17,305 nt of DNA from JBBQTU01 sp038213005 (GCA_038213005.1 JBBQTU010000068.1:1-17305); one strand, 5' to 3'; counted from the stretch's first letter, positions 8,011 to 15,459 are shown. Translations and numbers: made by a program. Notes: a model not told the origin generated them from the sequence alone.

Positions 8011-9054
8011 TCACTCGCCGGACAATTCAGGCGAGTTGCGTTGCTGCCTGGCCAGTTGCTCCACAAAACGCTGAAACCTGGGCTCGATGACGTCCAGGCT
8101 CTCGTCCAGATAGTGTTCCAGAACCGGCTGGACCAGCTTGGGATTCCAGGCGCGCGGATTGGGCCGGGCAAGGTCAGGCGGAAGCCACGCCCGCCCGGCC
8201 GCCGTATCGGCAAGCAGACGCTGCAGGGCCGGGCGATATCTGGCGCCGTCGCCATCCCAGAGGAATCGGGCGAAGGCCCAATTCTCGGCGTAGAACGCCT
8301 CAACCCGTTCGGTCGGGAGGCTTACGACATCGCCGGCGTGCAGGGCGACCAGCTTATCCAGTGGCCAGAGGCGCTTGCCCCGGACGGCGTCGGCCAGCCC
8401 ACGCTGTCGCATGGGGTTCTGCGTGAGATTCCACTGCGGCAGGCCTGCTTCCCATCGCACGGTTTCAAACAGGCACGCGATGCCTTCTTCAAGGAATGGC
8501 GGCAGCCGGCCGGCAAAGTGCCGCCCAACGAACTGATGCCATCCCTCATGTGCCATCACGCTGTAGGTGCCAACATCGCCGATCCAGGCGACGGCGAACC
8601 AGTCGTTGAGCGTGTAGCCGCCTCGGTTCACCTGGAGATAGGTCGCGGCATCCTCGCCTGTATTGAGGCGGGTGAACGCCGCCCAATGAGTTCGACGGGA
8701 GAAGAGATAGGCGTTCAGCGGAGCGGCCGACAGAGGCACATCCGGCGCGAGCGTGACGTATTGCTGGTACGCGCCTTCCATGAGCTGGGCGGCCGAGTCC
8801 AGCGAATCTCGATCGGCGATATCCGTGTGGATGCGATAGTGCATGGTCGCCACGATGCGGGCGCTGGGCAACGGGTAGCTCCACGTCTCCAGACGCATCG
8901 CCGAGGGCTTGGTCGGGCCTTCCCACTCACCGGATGGCGTTTCCGTGGCGCAGCCCACCAGCAGCAGCAGGAGGCAAACGCCGATCAGCCGCCCGGCAGT
9001 GGGCAGACAGCCAGTTCGTCGACCCGGCGGAGTGTGTGTATACTCCCCCGCCAT
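8011..9054 (-). CDS. Lipoprotein zinc metallopeptidase, DUF1570/gluzincin type
   Basis: A 347-residue lipoprotein. The N terminus is basic, then hydrophobic, and ends in lipobox LLVGC with the acyl-accepting cysteine at 35. The catalytic zinc site is intact: HEGWH at 169-173 (HExxH) and PPFLEEGIA about 16 residues later, supplying the third ligand glutamate (189/190). HEGWHQF followed by FLEEG is the pattern I associate with DUF1570 proteins of planctomycetes. It should act outside the cytoplasm, anchored to a membrane; the substrate is unknown. ATG 9054 is the only ordinary start codon before the lipobox, but it has no good Shine-Dalgarno and overlaps the divergent ATG at 9053. Further upstream the frame stays open to 9324, but that is shadow of the MBL gene. 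Confidence 0.82.
   Translation of the reverse strand: MAGEYTHTPPGRRTGCLPTAGRLIGVCLLLLLVGCATETPSGEWEGPTKPSAMRLETWSYPLPSARIVATMHYRIHTDIADRDSLDSAAQLMEGAYQQYVTLAPDVPLSAAPLNAYLFSRRTHWAAFTRLNTGEDAATYLQVNRGGYTLNDWFAVAWIGDVGTYSVMAHEGWHQFVGRHFAGRLPPFLEEGIACLFETVRWEAGLPQWNLTQNPMRQRGLADAVRGKRLWPLDKLVALHAGDVVSLPTERVEAFYAENWAFARFLWDGDGARYRPALQRLLADTAAGRAWLPPDLARPNPRAWNPKLVQPVLEHYLDESLDVIEPRFQRFVEQLARQQRNSPELSGE
9039..9044 (+). promoter_or_regulatory. Candidate -10 element for leaderless MBL gene
   Basis: TATACT, a five-of-six match to TATAAT, ends eight bases before ATG 9053, a spacing that would put the transcription start at or beside the start codon. No Shine-Dalgarno precedes this ATG at usable distance; the nearest GGAG is about 20 bases away. 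It lies inside the 5' coding part of the opposite lipoprotein gene. No good -35 box is seen. Confidence 0.38.
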
Positions 9055-9739
9055 GCCAGCACCGCTTCGATTCGACATCATCAGCATCGGTTGCCTCAGT
9101 CGGAACAAACTGTGGGGCGAGACAGACGTCGTGCGCACGCCGCACGCCACCACGACTCTCATTCGCTCCGGCAACCGCAATATACTGGTCGATCCCGGCT
9201 TACCGCCAGTGGTGCTCACCGCCCGGCTCCAGGAACGCACCGGGTTGAAGCCCGACCAGATCGACACGATCTTCCTCACCAACTTCCGCCCGTCGCACCG
9301 CGGCGGGCTGGGAGCGTTCCCCAAGGCCAGAGTTCTGCTGAACGAACGGGAGCAGCAGTCGACTCACGAGCGGCTGGCAAACTGGATCGCCCAGGCCCCG
9401 CCGGAAGACATCGACCGCAAGATGCTGGTCGATGAGATGAAACTGCTGGACTCGATGCACGTCGCCCCCGACAAGCTCACCGACAACGTCGACCTGTTCC
9501 CCCTGCCCGGTTACACCGAAGGCACCTGCGGGCTGCTACTGTCGCTGCCGACGCTCACAGTGCTGCTGGCCGGCGACGCGGTGCCGACGCTGGACCATTT
9601 CCTGGCGGGGCAAACGCTGCCCGATGCGCAGGACTTCGCCACCGCTCTTGAGGCCCTCCGCGAGGCCTACGAGATCGCCGACCTGATCATCCCCGGACAC
9701 GACAACCTGTTCTTGAACCCGCGAACGCAGGGAATGTAA
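9053..9739 (+). CDS. MBL-fold (metallo-beta-lactamase-like) protein with degenerate metal site
   Basis: A 228-residue cytoplasmic protein. The fold is recognisable from NILVDPGLPP (43-52), the DTIFLTN strand (71-77), PLPGYTEGT (150-158), LLAGDAV (171-177) and LIIPGHDN (211-218). Active MBL enzymes carry HxHxDH after the 'LT' strand; here it reads NFRPSH (77-82), so only the last histidine remains. The PGH of the third motif is PGY. D175 and H216 are retained. The first metal site should be lost and the second incomplete, so this may be a non-enzymatic or one-metal member. The start overlaps the lipoprotein start on the other strand. An N-terminal extension in frame exists but would run through the lipoprotein signal sequence. 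Confidence 0.78.
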   Translation: MPAPLRFDIISIGCLSRNKLWGETDVVRTPHATTTLIRSGNRNILVDPGLPPVVLTARLQERTGLKPDQIDTIFLTNFRPSHRGGLGAFPKARVLLNEREQQSTHERLANWIAQAPPEDIDRKMLVDEMKLLDSMHVAPDKLTDNVDLFPLPGYTEGTCGLLLSLPTLTVLLAGDAVPTLDHFLAGQTLPDAQDFATALEALREAYEIADLIIPGHDNLFLNPRTQGM

Positions 9740-9751
9740 CGCTCTTGCTGG

Positions 9752-9781
9752 TTGCCGAGGTGGCCAGCGGCCCACTGGCAA
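9752..9781. terminator. Hairpin between convergent MBL and VapC-remnant genes
   Basis: TTGCC (9752-9756) pairs with GGCAA (9777-9781) around an inner TGGCC/GGCC stem. It starts 13 bases after the MBL stop. No T-run follows, so the terminator role is tentative. A smaller palindrome, GTCACCGGGTGAC, follows at 9799-9811. Confidence 0.3.
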
Positions 9782-9881
9782 GGTCACATCCTGACCCCGT
9801 CACCGGGTGACAGGCATCACGGCCCGCCAACGCTGAGCCTCAACGCTCCAAGTGCAGAGCGACGCGCCAGACCTACCCCGC

Positions 9882-10289
9882 TCAGGCGCCTGCGAGCCAG
9901 TCGACAACCTGGAGGCCAGGGACATTGTGAAAATGTTTGTCCTATGAAACCACCACGAGTTGCCTCGCCCGGGCTATTGATGCAATCAGGATGTCGAACG
10001 TCGGGATGGGTGTTCCCAGACCCCGCAGTTCCGTCCGTAACCTGCCATACTCGATGGCTGCAGGTTCGTCGAACTCCGCGATGATGAACTGACTGAGAAA
10101 CTGCTCAAGACGACCGCGGTTCTCATCGATGCGTTGGCTATTGAACACCATGAACCAGAGTTCGGCGGCCACGGGACGACACAGCAGACAGTCATCCTTG
10201 GCCAATGGGTACATCTTTTCCCACAGTGGCGAACGCCGTGATTTCAGTAACTCGGCAGCGTGATTGGTGTCCAGAAGATAGGGGCTCAT
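9882..10289 (-). pseudogene. VapC-type PIN toxin interrupted by one in-frame TAG
   Basis: The first 115 residues read as a normal VapC: YLLDTN (D7), RPVAAELWF (E43) and PTFDILIAS (D99). Translation then stops at TAG (9942-9944) inside the conserved C-terminal block. Reading on in the same frame gives DKHFHNVPGLQVVDWLAGA and then TGA at 9882-9884. This is exactly the usual VapC ending (T-x-D-x-x-F...PGL...DW), with D117 as the fourth acidic active-site residue. So the ancestral protein was 135 codons and one codon became amber. The truncated product lacks the fourth acidic residue and last strand and is probably inactive. TAG is used as an ordinary stop by several genes here, which argues against reassignment. 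It overlaps the antitoxin by 4 bases (ATGA). Confidence 0.8.
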
Positions 10290-10510
10290 GGCTGCTCATG
10301 CGATAGGAGGTCTGCTTCGCGCAAATCCTGCGATTCGCGGATCAGCCGATCGATCTCCCCGAGCGGCCCCACCCACTCCCCCACTGGCCGGAAGTGCCGC
10401 GAAACAGCCTGCTCCATCTCGATAGGCTCAATGCGTACCTCTGAACCTTCCCGAAGCATTACGCCCACCTCGGGTACAACCACACCCTTCACGACCATAC
10501 CCTTGTACAT
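10286..10510 (-). CDS. Small VapB-like antitoxin upstream of the broken VapC
   Basis: A 74-residue protein. The first 30 residues (MYKGMVVKGVVVPEVGVMLR, then EGSEVRIEPI) match the short beta-rich antitoxins whose pattern is 'G.v.nGvVvp..gv.LpEGs.V.ie'; I recall this family but cannot search it. The remainder is acidic and helical, fitting a toxin-binding tail. ATG 10510 has GAGGAG seven bases upstream. The longer frame to 10633 lacks similar support. The stop overlaps the toxin start (ATGA), the usual toxin-antitoxin coupling. With the toxin broken, this antitoxin may be an orphan or may act on a related toxin. Confidence 0.72.
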   Translation of the reverse strand: MYKGMVVKGVVVPEVGVMLREGSEVRIEPIEMEQAVSRHFRPVGEWVGPLGEIDRLIRESQDLREADLLSHEQP

Positions 10511-10689
10511 CACGTTTCTCCTCGCTGAAGGCATCGAACCAAGCCTGGCCGCACACTCGCATTTTACCGCCAACCGGATGGTTCGCCACCCGTCTCGCAT
10601 GACTGCATGCCAAGCGAACTGCTCCAGCCTCATCCGCCGGCGATCTCCTGCCAGGACGCCAGCGGCCCATGTGTCTGCGGCACGTGCTG

Positions 10690-11973
10690 CTATTTCGGAA
10701 GTGACTGAGCCGCGCCTTCGCCGGCCGACGGCAACATGGCCGGCCGAGTTGCTGGCTGGCGCCCAAGGCCCATGGCCGGGCTGCCTTCGCGGGGCAGATA
10801 GTCATGGTTGGGATCGAGCATGGGGTCCGCCTGAAGCGAGTGCTTGTCTTCCATCGACCGCTGCCACTTGGGGAAATCCAGGTCCTCCGAGCGGTCCAGG
10901 GCGGTGAACTCGCGACGGAAGACGCCGGGGGCGTCGGTGTTGAAGTAGAGGTTCTTCTCGAACTTGGGCATGTCGCCTGGGTCTTTGACAAAGACCAGCG
11001 GGCGGACGCCCTTCTTGACGACGATGTTCTGCGAGAACGTCACTCGCTCCGAAGGCACATCTCGCGAGTTGGTCACCACCCACAGCGATGCCTGACCGTC
11101 AGTGGCGGTGTTGACGACCGTGTTGTTTTCGAAGCGAACGTTCATGCCGGCATAGGTGCCCAGGCCCGCCGTCGCCGTATTGACGATCAGGTTATTGCGG
11201 GCCACGCAGTCGATCGCTTCGTTCTTCACGCCACGGCGCATGAACTCCACGTCGGTGTCCTGGCCCAGCAGAATCCCGCCGTTGCCGGCGTTGCGGATTG
11301 TGCAGGCCTCAATCAGGCCGTTGCGGGTGCCGCCCTTGAGATAGATCCCGTTGGTCGTCACATCGTGAACGACGCAGTTGCGGATCGTCACGCCCAGCGA
11401 ACCCACGACGTCGATCCCTTCGGCGTTGTCCTTCTGCACGAGCCCCGACGGGCCGATGTCGCAGCCTTCGATGACCAGGCCATCGGCATTGGTGCACTTG
11501 AAGCAATCCGCGCCCGTGTCGCCAACATGCACGCTACGGATGCGCACTCGGCGCACCGCGTCGCCGGGCCGATCGATCTTGATGCCGTAGAAGCCGCCAC
11601 GAACCGAGAGGTCGGCAACGACGACCCCGTCGCCTGAAATATCCAGAACCGCCGGAAGCGTGTCGGGGTCCGTGCTCGACCCGGCCAGCACCGCGCGCTC
11701 GCCGGTGATCGTCGTCAGCGTCACCCCCATGCGCTCCACGCGCAGCGGGCTATTCACGATATACGACCCTTGCCTGAAGATGATGGTGTCGCCCTCGGCG
11801 GCAAGTTCCAAGGCACGCTGCGGGGTCCGCACCGGGGCCTGTTCCGACCCGTTGCCGCCTGCGGTGCCGGCCGGCGACACGTAGACCGTCGCCGCTTCTG
11901 CCCCGCCCCCGGCCGGCAGGTGCAGCGTTAGCGCCGTAGCCAGCAGGACGCAGATGTTAGGTTGCTTGAGCAT
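10690..11973 (-). CDS. Secreted right-handed parallel beta-helix protein
   Basis: A 427-residue exported protein. The signal peptide covers about 1-28 (VLLATALTLHLP...AEA|ATV). It is followed by the DUF1565-like entry VYVSPAGTAGGNGSEQAP and GDTIIFRQGSY. Residues from about 75 to 330 are short repeating beta coils (for example VIEGCDIG, VTIRNCVVHDVT, LIEACTIRNAGNGGIL, VRFENNTVVN), typical of PbH1 repeats in pectate-lyase and alginate-lyase/epimerase-like proteins. No specific catalytic set can be assigned. The last 20 residues are low complexity. The start is inside the upstream deacetylase gene (17-base overlap), indicating co-transcription. A role in binding, modifying or cleaving the polysaccharide handled by the neighbouring deacetylases is inferred. 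The Shine-Dalgarno is weak. Confidence 0.82.
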   Translation of the reverse strand: MLKQPNICVLLATALTLHLPAGGGAEAATVYVSPAGTAGGNGSEQAPVRTPQRALELAAEGDTIIFRQGSYIVNSPLRVERMGVTLTTITGERAVLAGSSTDPDTLPAVLDISGDGVVVADLSVRGGFYGIKIDRPGDAVRRVRIRSVHVGDTGADCFKCTNADGLVIEGCDIGPSGLVQKDNAEGIDVVGSLGVTIRNCVVHDVTTNGIYLKGGTRNGLIEACTIRNAGNGGILLGQDTDVEFMRRGVKNEAIDCVARNNLIVNTATAGLGTYAGMNVRFENNTVVNTATDGQASLWVVTNSRDVPSERVTFSQNIVVKKGVRPLVFVKDPGDMPKFEKNLYFNTDAPGVFRREFTALDRSEDLDFPKWQRSMEDKHSLQADPMLDPNHDYLPREGSPAMGLGRQPATRPAMLPSAGEGAAQSLPK

Positions 11974-12859
11974 AATCCAGGCCAATCGACTTTCGTGATT
12001 CTCCACTCGAAGGACGCAAATGCCGCGCCATCCAGCCCGCGCCGAAGCCCTCAATGTGCGCCAAGGTTGCCAGGCGAGTCATGTTGCCGTTGCCGGCGTC
12101 CACACGGGGAAGATCCAGTAGATCCGCGGTGTCGGGCACCACGCCCGGCCGGGTCGTCACAGCGGCGTAATAGCCCGCATCGCGGATTGCTTGAGCGGCC
12201 GCCGACGTGACGTTCTTTCGCCCGCCCCACGGATAACAGAACGCCCTGTCGCCGCCACCCAGTTCACGCCGCAGCACCGCCAGTGATTGCCTGATCTCGC
12301 CCTCCACGATGGCCGCATCGGCGCTGCCCATGTCCGCGTGGTTCACCGTGTGCGAGCCGATCTCCATGCCGGCGGCCTGCATCTGGCGCAGGTCGTCCCA
12401 AGTCATCTTGGGCCAGTCTGCCCGCTCGGCCCGCCCGGCCGCCACAGCCCGCTGGTCGTGCGGAAACGGCCGATCCGTGCCGATAAAGCCGGTGGTGACA
12501 AAGAACGTCCCAGGCACTCCAACCGCCTTAAGCTCGGCAAAGGCGTTGGTGAAGTTATCGCGATATCCATCGTCGAATGTCACGACGGCGACCGGCCGCT
12601 TCGGGCGCTGACCGGCCTGAACACGCCTGGTGAGTTCCCGCAGCGTCAGGCACTCGTAATGCCGGGCGAGGTATTCCATGTCGGCGCGGAATCGCACCAC
12701 CGGCTGGCTGAGCACATCACACGGCCCCACGCGGTGGTAATAGAGGATTACCATGCGGCTTTGGCCTCGAACACGCTGCCACACATTGCGGACCTGCAGC
12801 AGCCCGCTGTGGAGGTAGAGGAAGAAGATGCATTGCTTGAGAGCCTTTTTCACACCCAT
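11957..12859 (-). CDS. Polysaccharide deacetylase (NodB domain)
   Basis: About 300 residues. Family motifs are TFDDGY (94-99, catalytic base and metal aspartate), SHTVNH (169-174, metal histidines) and the later YPWGG block, so metal-dependent deacetylation of N- or O-acetylated sugars (carbohydrate esterase 4) is expected. An N-terminal hydrophobic patch (QCIFFLYLHSGLL) could be a membrane-associating helix. ATG 12859 has GGGAG six bases upstream; ATG 12865 and 12877 are alternatives, the last giving 306 residues. It lies about 60 bases behind a second deacetylase and overlaps the beta-helix gene. The likely pathway is exopolysaccharide or cell-wall glycan modification. Confidence 0.87.
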   Translation of the reverse strand: MGVKKALKQCIFFLYLHSGLLQVRNVWQRVRGQSRMVILYYHRVGPCDVLSQPVVRFRADMEYLARHYECLTLRELTRRVQAGQRPKRPVAVVTFDDGYRDNFTNAFAELKAVGVPGTFFVTTGFIGTDRPFPHDQRAVAAGRAERADWPKMTWDDLRQMQAAGMEIGSHTVNHADMGSADAAIVEGEIRQSLAVLRRELGGGDRAFCYPWGGRKNVTSAAAQAIRDAGYYAAVTTRPGVVPDTADLLDLPRVDAGNGNMTRLATLAHIEGFGAGWMARHLRPSSGESRKSIGLDYAQAT

Positions 12860-12922
12860 CGCCATCTCCCTCACCATAGCGGTCCGCTGCTCCGTCCTAT
12901 TTCCTCAGCACGTCCTGTTTTC

Positions 12923-13930
12923 TCAGCACAGGGCGAATACCCCAGGCAACGAGAGCATTGCCACAAAGTCGTGATGGCTGGTTTCCATCTCAACCGCAGC
13001 CCGCCTCACGTTAAACGCGTCAATGTGCCCCAGCACGTTGACGCCTCCGTAGAAGCTGAAGGCTCGCTCAATCCGCGCCTCGTACAGGCACGCCCGCGTC
13101 TCCTCGTTGAATGCGTCAGGCTTCCCACGCGGATACGCGAAGAACCGGGTCGACTCCTTGAGTTCTTCAGAAAGCCGCCGCGAACACGCGAGAATCTCCT
13201 CTTCCTGCTGGAAGCGAGGCAGTTGACTGAGGATCGGGTGGTTGACGGTGTGGCCGCCGATGGTCATTCCGGCATCGCGCAGATCCCGAATCATGTCCCA
13301 GGTCATCCAGAGGTCGCGCCCCAGTTCCGGCGGGCATCGCCCGGTGCCGCACGCGGCCGCAACGTCGTCCAGGAACTGCCGGGTCGCGTCTCCGGGCAGC
13401 TTCTTATACACGCCCAGGACCTGGTCAATCGCCCGCTTCCGGATGGGCGGATCGAAGCTCACCTCCATCGGCAGCAGCATCGACGCCTCAAGCCTCGCAT
13501 GAGGGCTGTTGCGGATCATCCATGCGATCTCATCCCACCACGGAACGTGGGGGTTGTCGATGTAGCCAGTGGCGATAAAGAAACTGGCATTGAGCCCATG
13601 CGACTTCAAAATCGGCAGCGCCGTCTGGTGATTGTCACGGTATCCATCGTCGAAGGTGACAATCACGAAATTGCCCCCGGCGAGGCTGTGCTCGTTGACC
13701 AGGTCCGCCGGCGAGATCACCTGGCACTCCCGCTTCAGAAAGCCCATCTGCCAGTCGAAGCCCTCGGCGGTAGCGCTGAACACGCCGTGATCAACCGGCG
13801 AAGAGGCTGGATCGCCAATGCGGTGGTAGTTCAGCACCAGCACCCGGTCGCGCCCGCGGTGCTTGCGCAACAGCGACGACAAGCCGCTGCGTACCAACGC
13901 CTGAGATGCCAGTTCCCGCTTACTCCACAT
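12923..13930 (-). CDS. Polysaccharide deacetylase (NodB domain) with insertion
   Basis: A 335-residue deacetylase distinct from its neighbour. It has LNYHRIG near the start, TFDDGY (92-97), GHTVNH (226-231) and FAYPRGKPDAF. Between the first two catalytic motifs there is a long insertion (about 125-210) containing PWWDEIAWMIR. This spacing is seen in exopolysaccharide-locus deacetylases and may shape substrate choice. There is no signal peptide, so it may act on cytoplasmic lipid-linked sugars or be membrane-associated. GAGG is six bases before ATG 13930. The two deacetylases share the same catalytic layout but differ in length and insertion, so they are probably not a recent duplication. Confidence 0.87.
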   Translation of the reverse strand: MWSKRELASQALVRSGLSSLLRKHRGRDRVLVLNYHRIGDPASSPVDHGVFSATAEGFDWQMGFLKRECQVISPADLVNEHSLAGGNFVIVTFDDGYRDNHQTALPILKSHGLNASFFIATGYIDNPHVPWWDEIAWMIRNSPHARLEASMLLPMEVSFDPPIRKRAIDQVLGVYKKLPGDATRQFLDDVAAACGTGRCPPELGRDLWMTWDMIRDLRDAGMTIGGHTVNHPILSQLPRFQQEEEILACSRRLSEELKESTRFFAYPRGKPDAFNEETRACLYEARIERAFSFYGGVNVLGHIDAFNVRRAAVEMETSHHDFVAMLSLPGVFALC

Positions 13931-14026
13931 AGCTGCCTCTAGTCCACCTGAGTCCGCCGACAGCCCATCATCATAGCCACCCTGATCCCGATGGGCATCG
14001 CATGGACTAACCTGATTGGAGTAATC

Positions 14027-14812
14027 TTATCGTTCCACGCGGCTGAGCTGCCGCCCGCCCAGACCCAGCGATAGATAGGGGATCAGGAAGTCCTCCATGG
14101 TGTATAAACCATTGGGCTGGTTCATGAGGTGCTTAGCCGCGAATAGCGCGCCGTTGCCAAACGCCTCGCGCGAAATAGACTCATGGGTCAGGCGGACTGT
14201 CTGGTATGGAAAACCAAAGAGTATCTCGTGCCGGCCGACAATGCCGCCGGCCCGGATCGATTTGATGGCTTGTTCCTCTAATCCCAAGCTGCCGGCGATC
14301 ACCCTGGCGGTGCCGGAGACTTCCTTCTTGGTTTTGAAATGCTCCTCACTCACCTCGATGTCGGTATAGGGAGCAATCATCTTGAGGATCTTGGCTGCCA
14401 GAATTAGAAAGTTCACGCCAATGGTGATGTTGGGCGACCAAAGGACCCTGGTGTCTTCTGCCAGTTGCTTCAGGTAGTCGATGCTGCGCTGCGGGTAGCT
14501 GGAGATGGCGCTGACAATGCCAATGCCGCGCCGGCTGGCTTCCGGGCCGTAGTACTCAATGCCGTCCACAGCGGAGAAGTCGACAATGATATCGACGGGA
14601 TGCTCATCCAGCAATCGCTCAATCGGCTGCTCGTCTCGGGTGAAGATCAGCCCCGGCTCATCGGACTCGACGCCGAGGAACTCAGGAACGGACCGGTGTT
14701 GCAGCGTCTCAGATTTACGAATCACCCAGGAGAGCCTGGTTTCTTTGCTCCCTAAAAGCACCGAGGCCACCGCTTTACCCGCGCGGCCAAAACCGATCAG
14801 TCCGACGTTCAT
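14027..14812 (-). CDS. DapB-like (4-hydroxy-tetrahydrodipicolinate reductase family) protein
   Basis: A 261-residue Rossmann protein. GFGRAG (7-12) is the nucleotide site. DFSAVDG (78-84), SPNITIGVN (126-134) and EEHFKTKKEVSGTA (156-169) match the DapB layout. Standard DapB reads E-x-HHxxxK-x-DAPSGTA. Here the H(158)-x-x-x-K(162) catalytic spacing is kept, but the second histidine is F, and the stretch before SGTA is one residue shorter and lacks the DAP triplet. It may be a divergent reductase of lysine/diaminopimelate synthesis or a paralogue with another substrate. No other lysine gene is nearby. AGAGGAG lies six bases before ATG 14812. It precedes the deacetylases by 96 bases on the same strand. 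Confidence 0.78.
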   Translation of the reverse strand: MNVGLIGFGRAGKAVASVLLGSKETRLSWVIRKSETLQHRSVPEFLGVESDEPGLIFTRDEQPIERLLDEHPVDIIVDFSAVDGIEYYGPEASRRGIGIVSAISSYPQRSIDYLKQLAEDTRVLWSPNITIGVNFLILAAKILKMIAPYTDIEVSEEHFKTKKEVSGTARVIAGSLGLEEQAIKSIRAGGIVGRHEILFGFPYQTVRLTHESISREAFGNGALFAAKHLMNQPNGLYTMEDFLIPYLSLGLGGRQLSRVER

Positions 14813-15009
14813 GAGGTTCTCCTCTGAACTGGGAATGCCGGCGCGGATGCCGAGCCGTCACTGTCCCGTTCATGCAATCGCCAGATGGTGGCCCGCCCAT
14901 CCGAGAAACCTGCGAAGGTCACGCGACTCCCGCACCCTTAGAAAGCCCGTCAGTACAAACACGGTTTATCTTGCGATGCTCAGCAAGTCAATACAAACCT
15001 GCCCATAAT

Positions 15010-15017
15010 GGATGCAG
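15010..15017. repeat. Left 8-bp direct repeat (target-site duplication)
   Basis: GGATGCAG, identical to 15151-15158, abuts the left inverted repeat of the element. Confidence 0.6.
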
Positions 15018-15150
15018 GAGCGTGCCCAGAAATCCGGGCAATTGCCGCCGGTGCCCCCCGCCGGCGGGCGTCGACCCATGCTTGGAATCGCCCGCGCCGG
15101 GTTGCCCCATCGGTTGCCAATGCCATTGCCCGGATTTCCCGGGCACGCCC
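15018..15150. mobile_element. MITE-like non-autonomous element with terminal inverted repeats
   Basis: The left end reads inward GAGCGTGCCCA then GAAATCCGGGCAAT. The right end, read on the other strand, is GGGCGTGCCCGG then GAAATCCGGGCAAT. That is about 23 matches over 26 positions. Perfect 8-bp direct repeats (GGATGCAG) flank it. The 133-bp interior encodes nothing recognisable. It contains a further 7-bp hairpin (CCGCCGG 15045-15051 with CCGGCGG 15061-15067) and repeated TTGCC words. This is the structure expected of a MITE mobilised in trans by a transposase making 8-bp duplications, such as IS1595, ISL3 or IS66 families. The family cannot be assigned. No transposase is in the window. Confidence 0.62.
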
Positions 15151-15158
15151 GGATGCAG
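15151..15158. repeat. Right 8-bp direct repeat (target-site duplication)
   Basis: GGATGCAG, identical to 15010-15017, abuts the right inverted repeat of the element. Confidence 0.6.
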
Positions 15159-15212
15159 CGAAACTGTCAAAGGCGACATTGTGTCGCGGCGAAGAAAACC
15201 CACCTTGAAGGG

Positions 15213-15242
15213 TTGACTCGCAGGACAAACAGACCCGAATAT
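15213..15242 (+). promoter_or_regulatory. Weak sigma-70-like promoter candidate for the stress cluster
   Basis: TTGACT (15213-15218) is a five-of-six match to the -35 consensus. GAATAT (15237-15242) follows after 18 bases as a poor -10. This would give a leader of about 240 bases before the 33-residue gene. A stress-type sigma factor may use a different site that I cannot recognise. Confidence 0.25.
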
Positions 15243-15459
15243 CGTATATGGCCCTGTTCGGTCGAGCTTCGCTGGGGTCCGGAGGCTAAGTCCCCGCTTC
15301 TCAAAAACGAATCGGCCGACATTTGGCCCGTCCATTGCTAACTCATCTTATGAATATCGAGGCGGGCACTCGGGCTGCAGGCCCTTTTGAGTATCCATTA
15401 CCCGCAGATCTGACAGGCCGTGCGATTGATATCGCTCGGCGAAGTTTCAGCGTTTAGCA

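Noticed and set aside
8041..9435. A 464-codon open frame on the plus strand
   Set aside because: It runs antisense through the HEGWH lipoprotein and out of frame through the MBL gene; no domain is recognisable.
9942..9944. TAG in VapC as a recoded sense codon (stop reassignment)
   Set aside because: Other genes here end in TAG (734, 5913, 10690, 15800), so TAG acts as an ordinary stop; a nonsense mutation is simpler.
12859..13930. The two deacetylases as a recent tandem duplication
   Set aside because: Only the catalytic motifs match; lengths, the central insertion and the N termini differ too much.
12287..13942. A 551-codon open frame on the plus strand
   Set aside because: It is antisense to two clear polysaccharide deacetylases, has no ribosome site or family motif, and reflects the codon bias of high-GC genes.
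15018..15150. The inverted-repeat element as a riboswitch or intrinsic terminator
   Set aside because: The perfect 8-bp flanking direct repeats and the length of the inverted ends fit transposition better, and there is no T-run or known riboswitch core.
15008..15341. Short open frames across the intergenic region
   Set aside because: Several overlap in different frames on both strands, none has a ribosome site or family motif, and they cross the repeat element.
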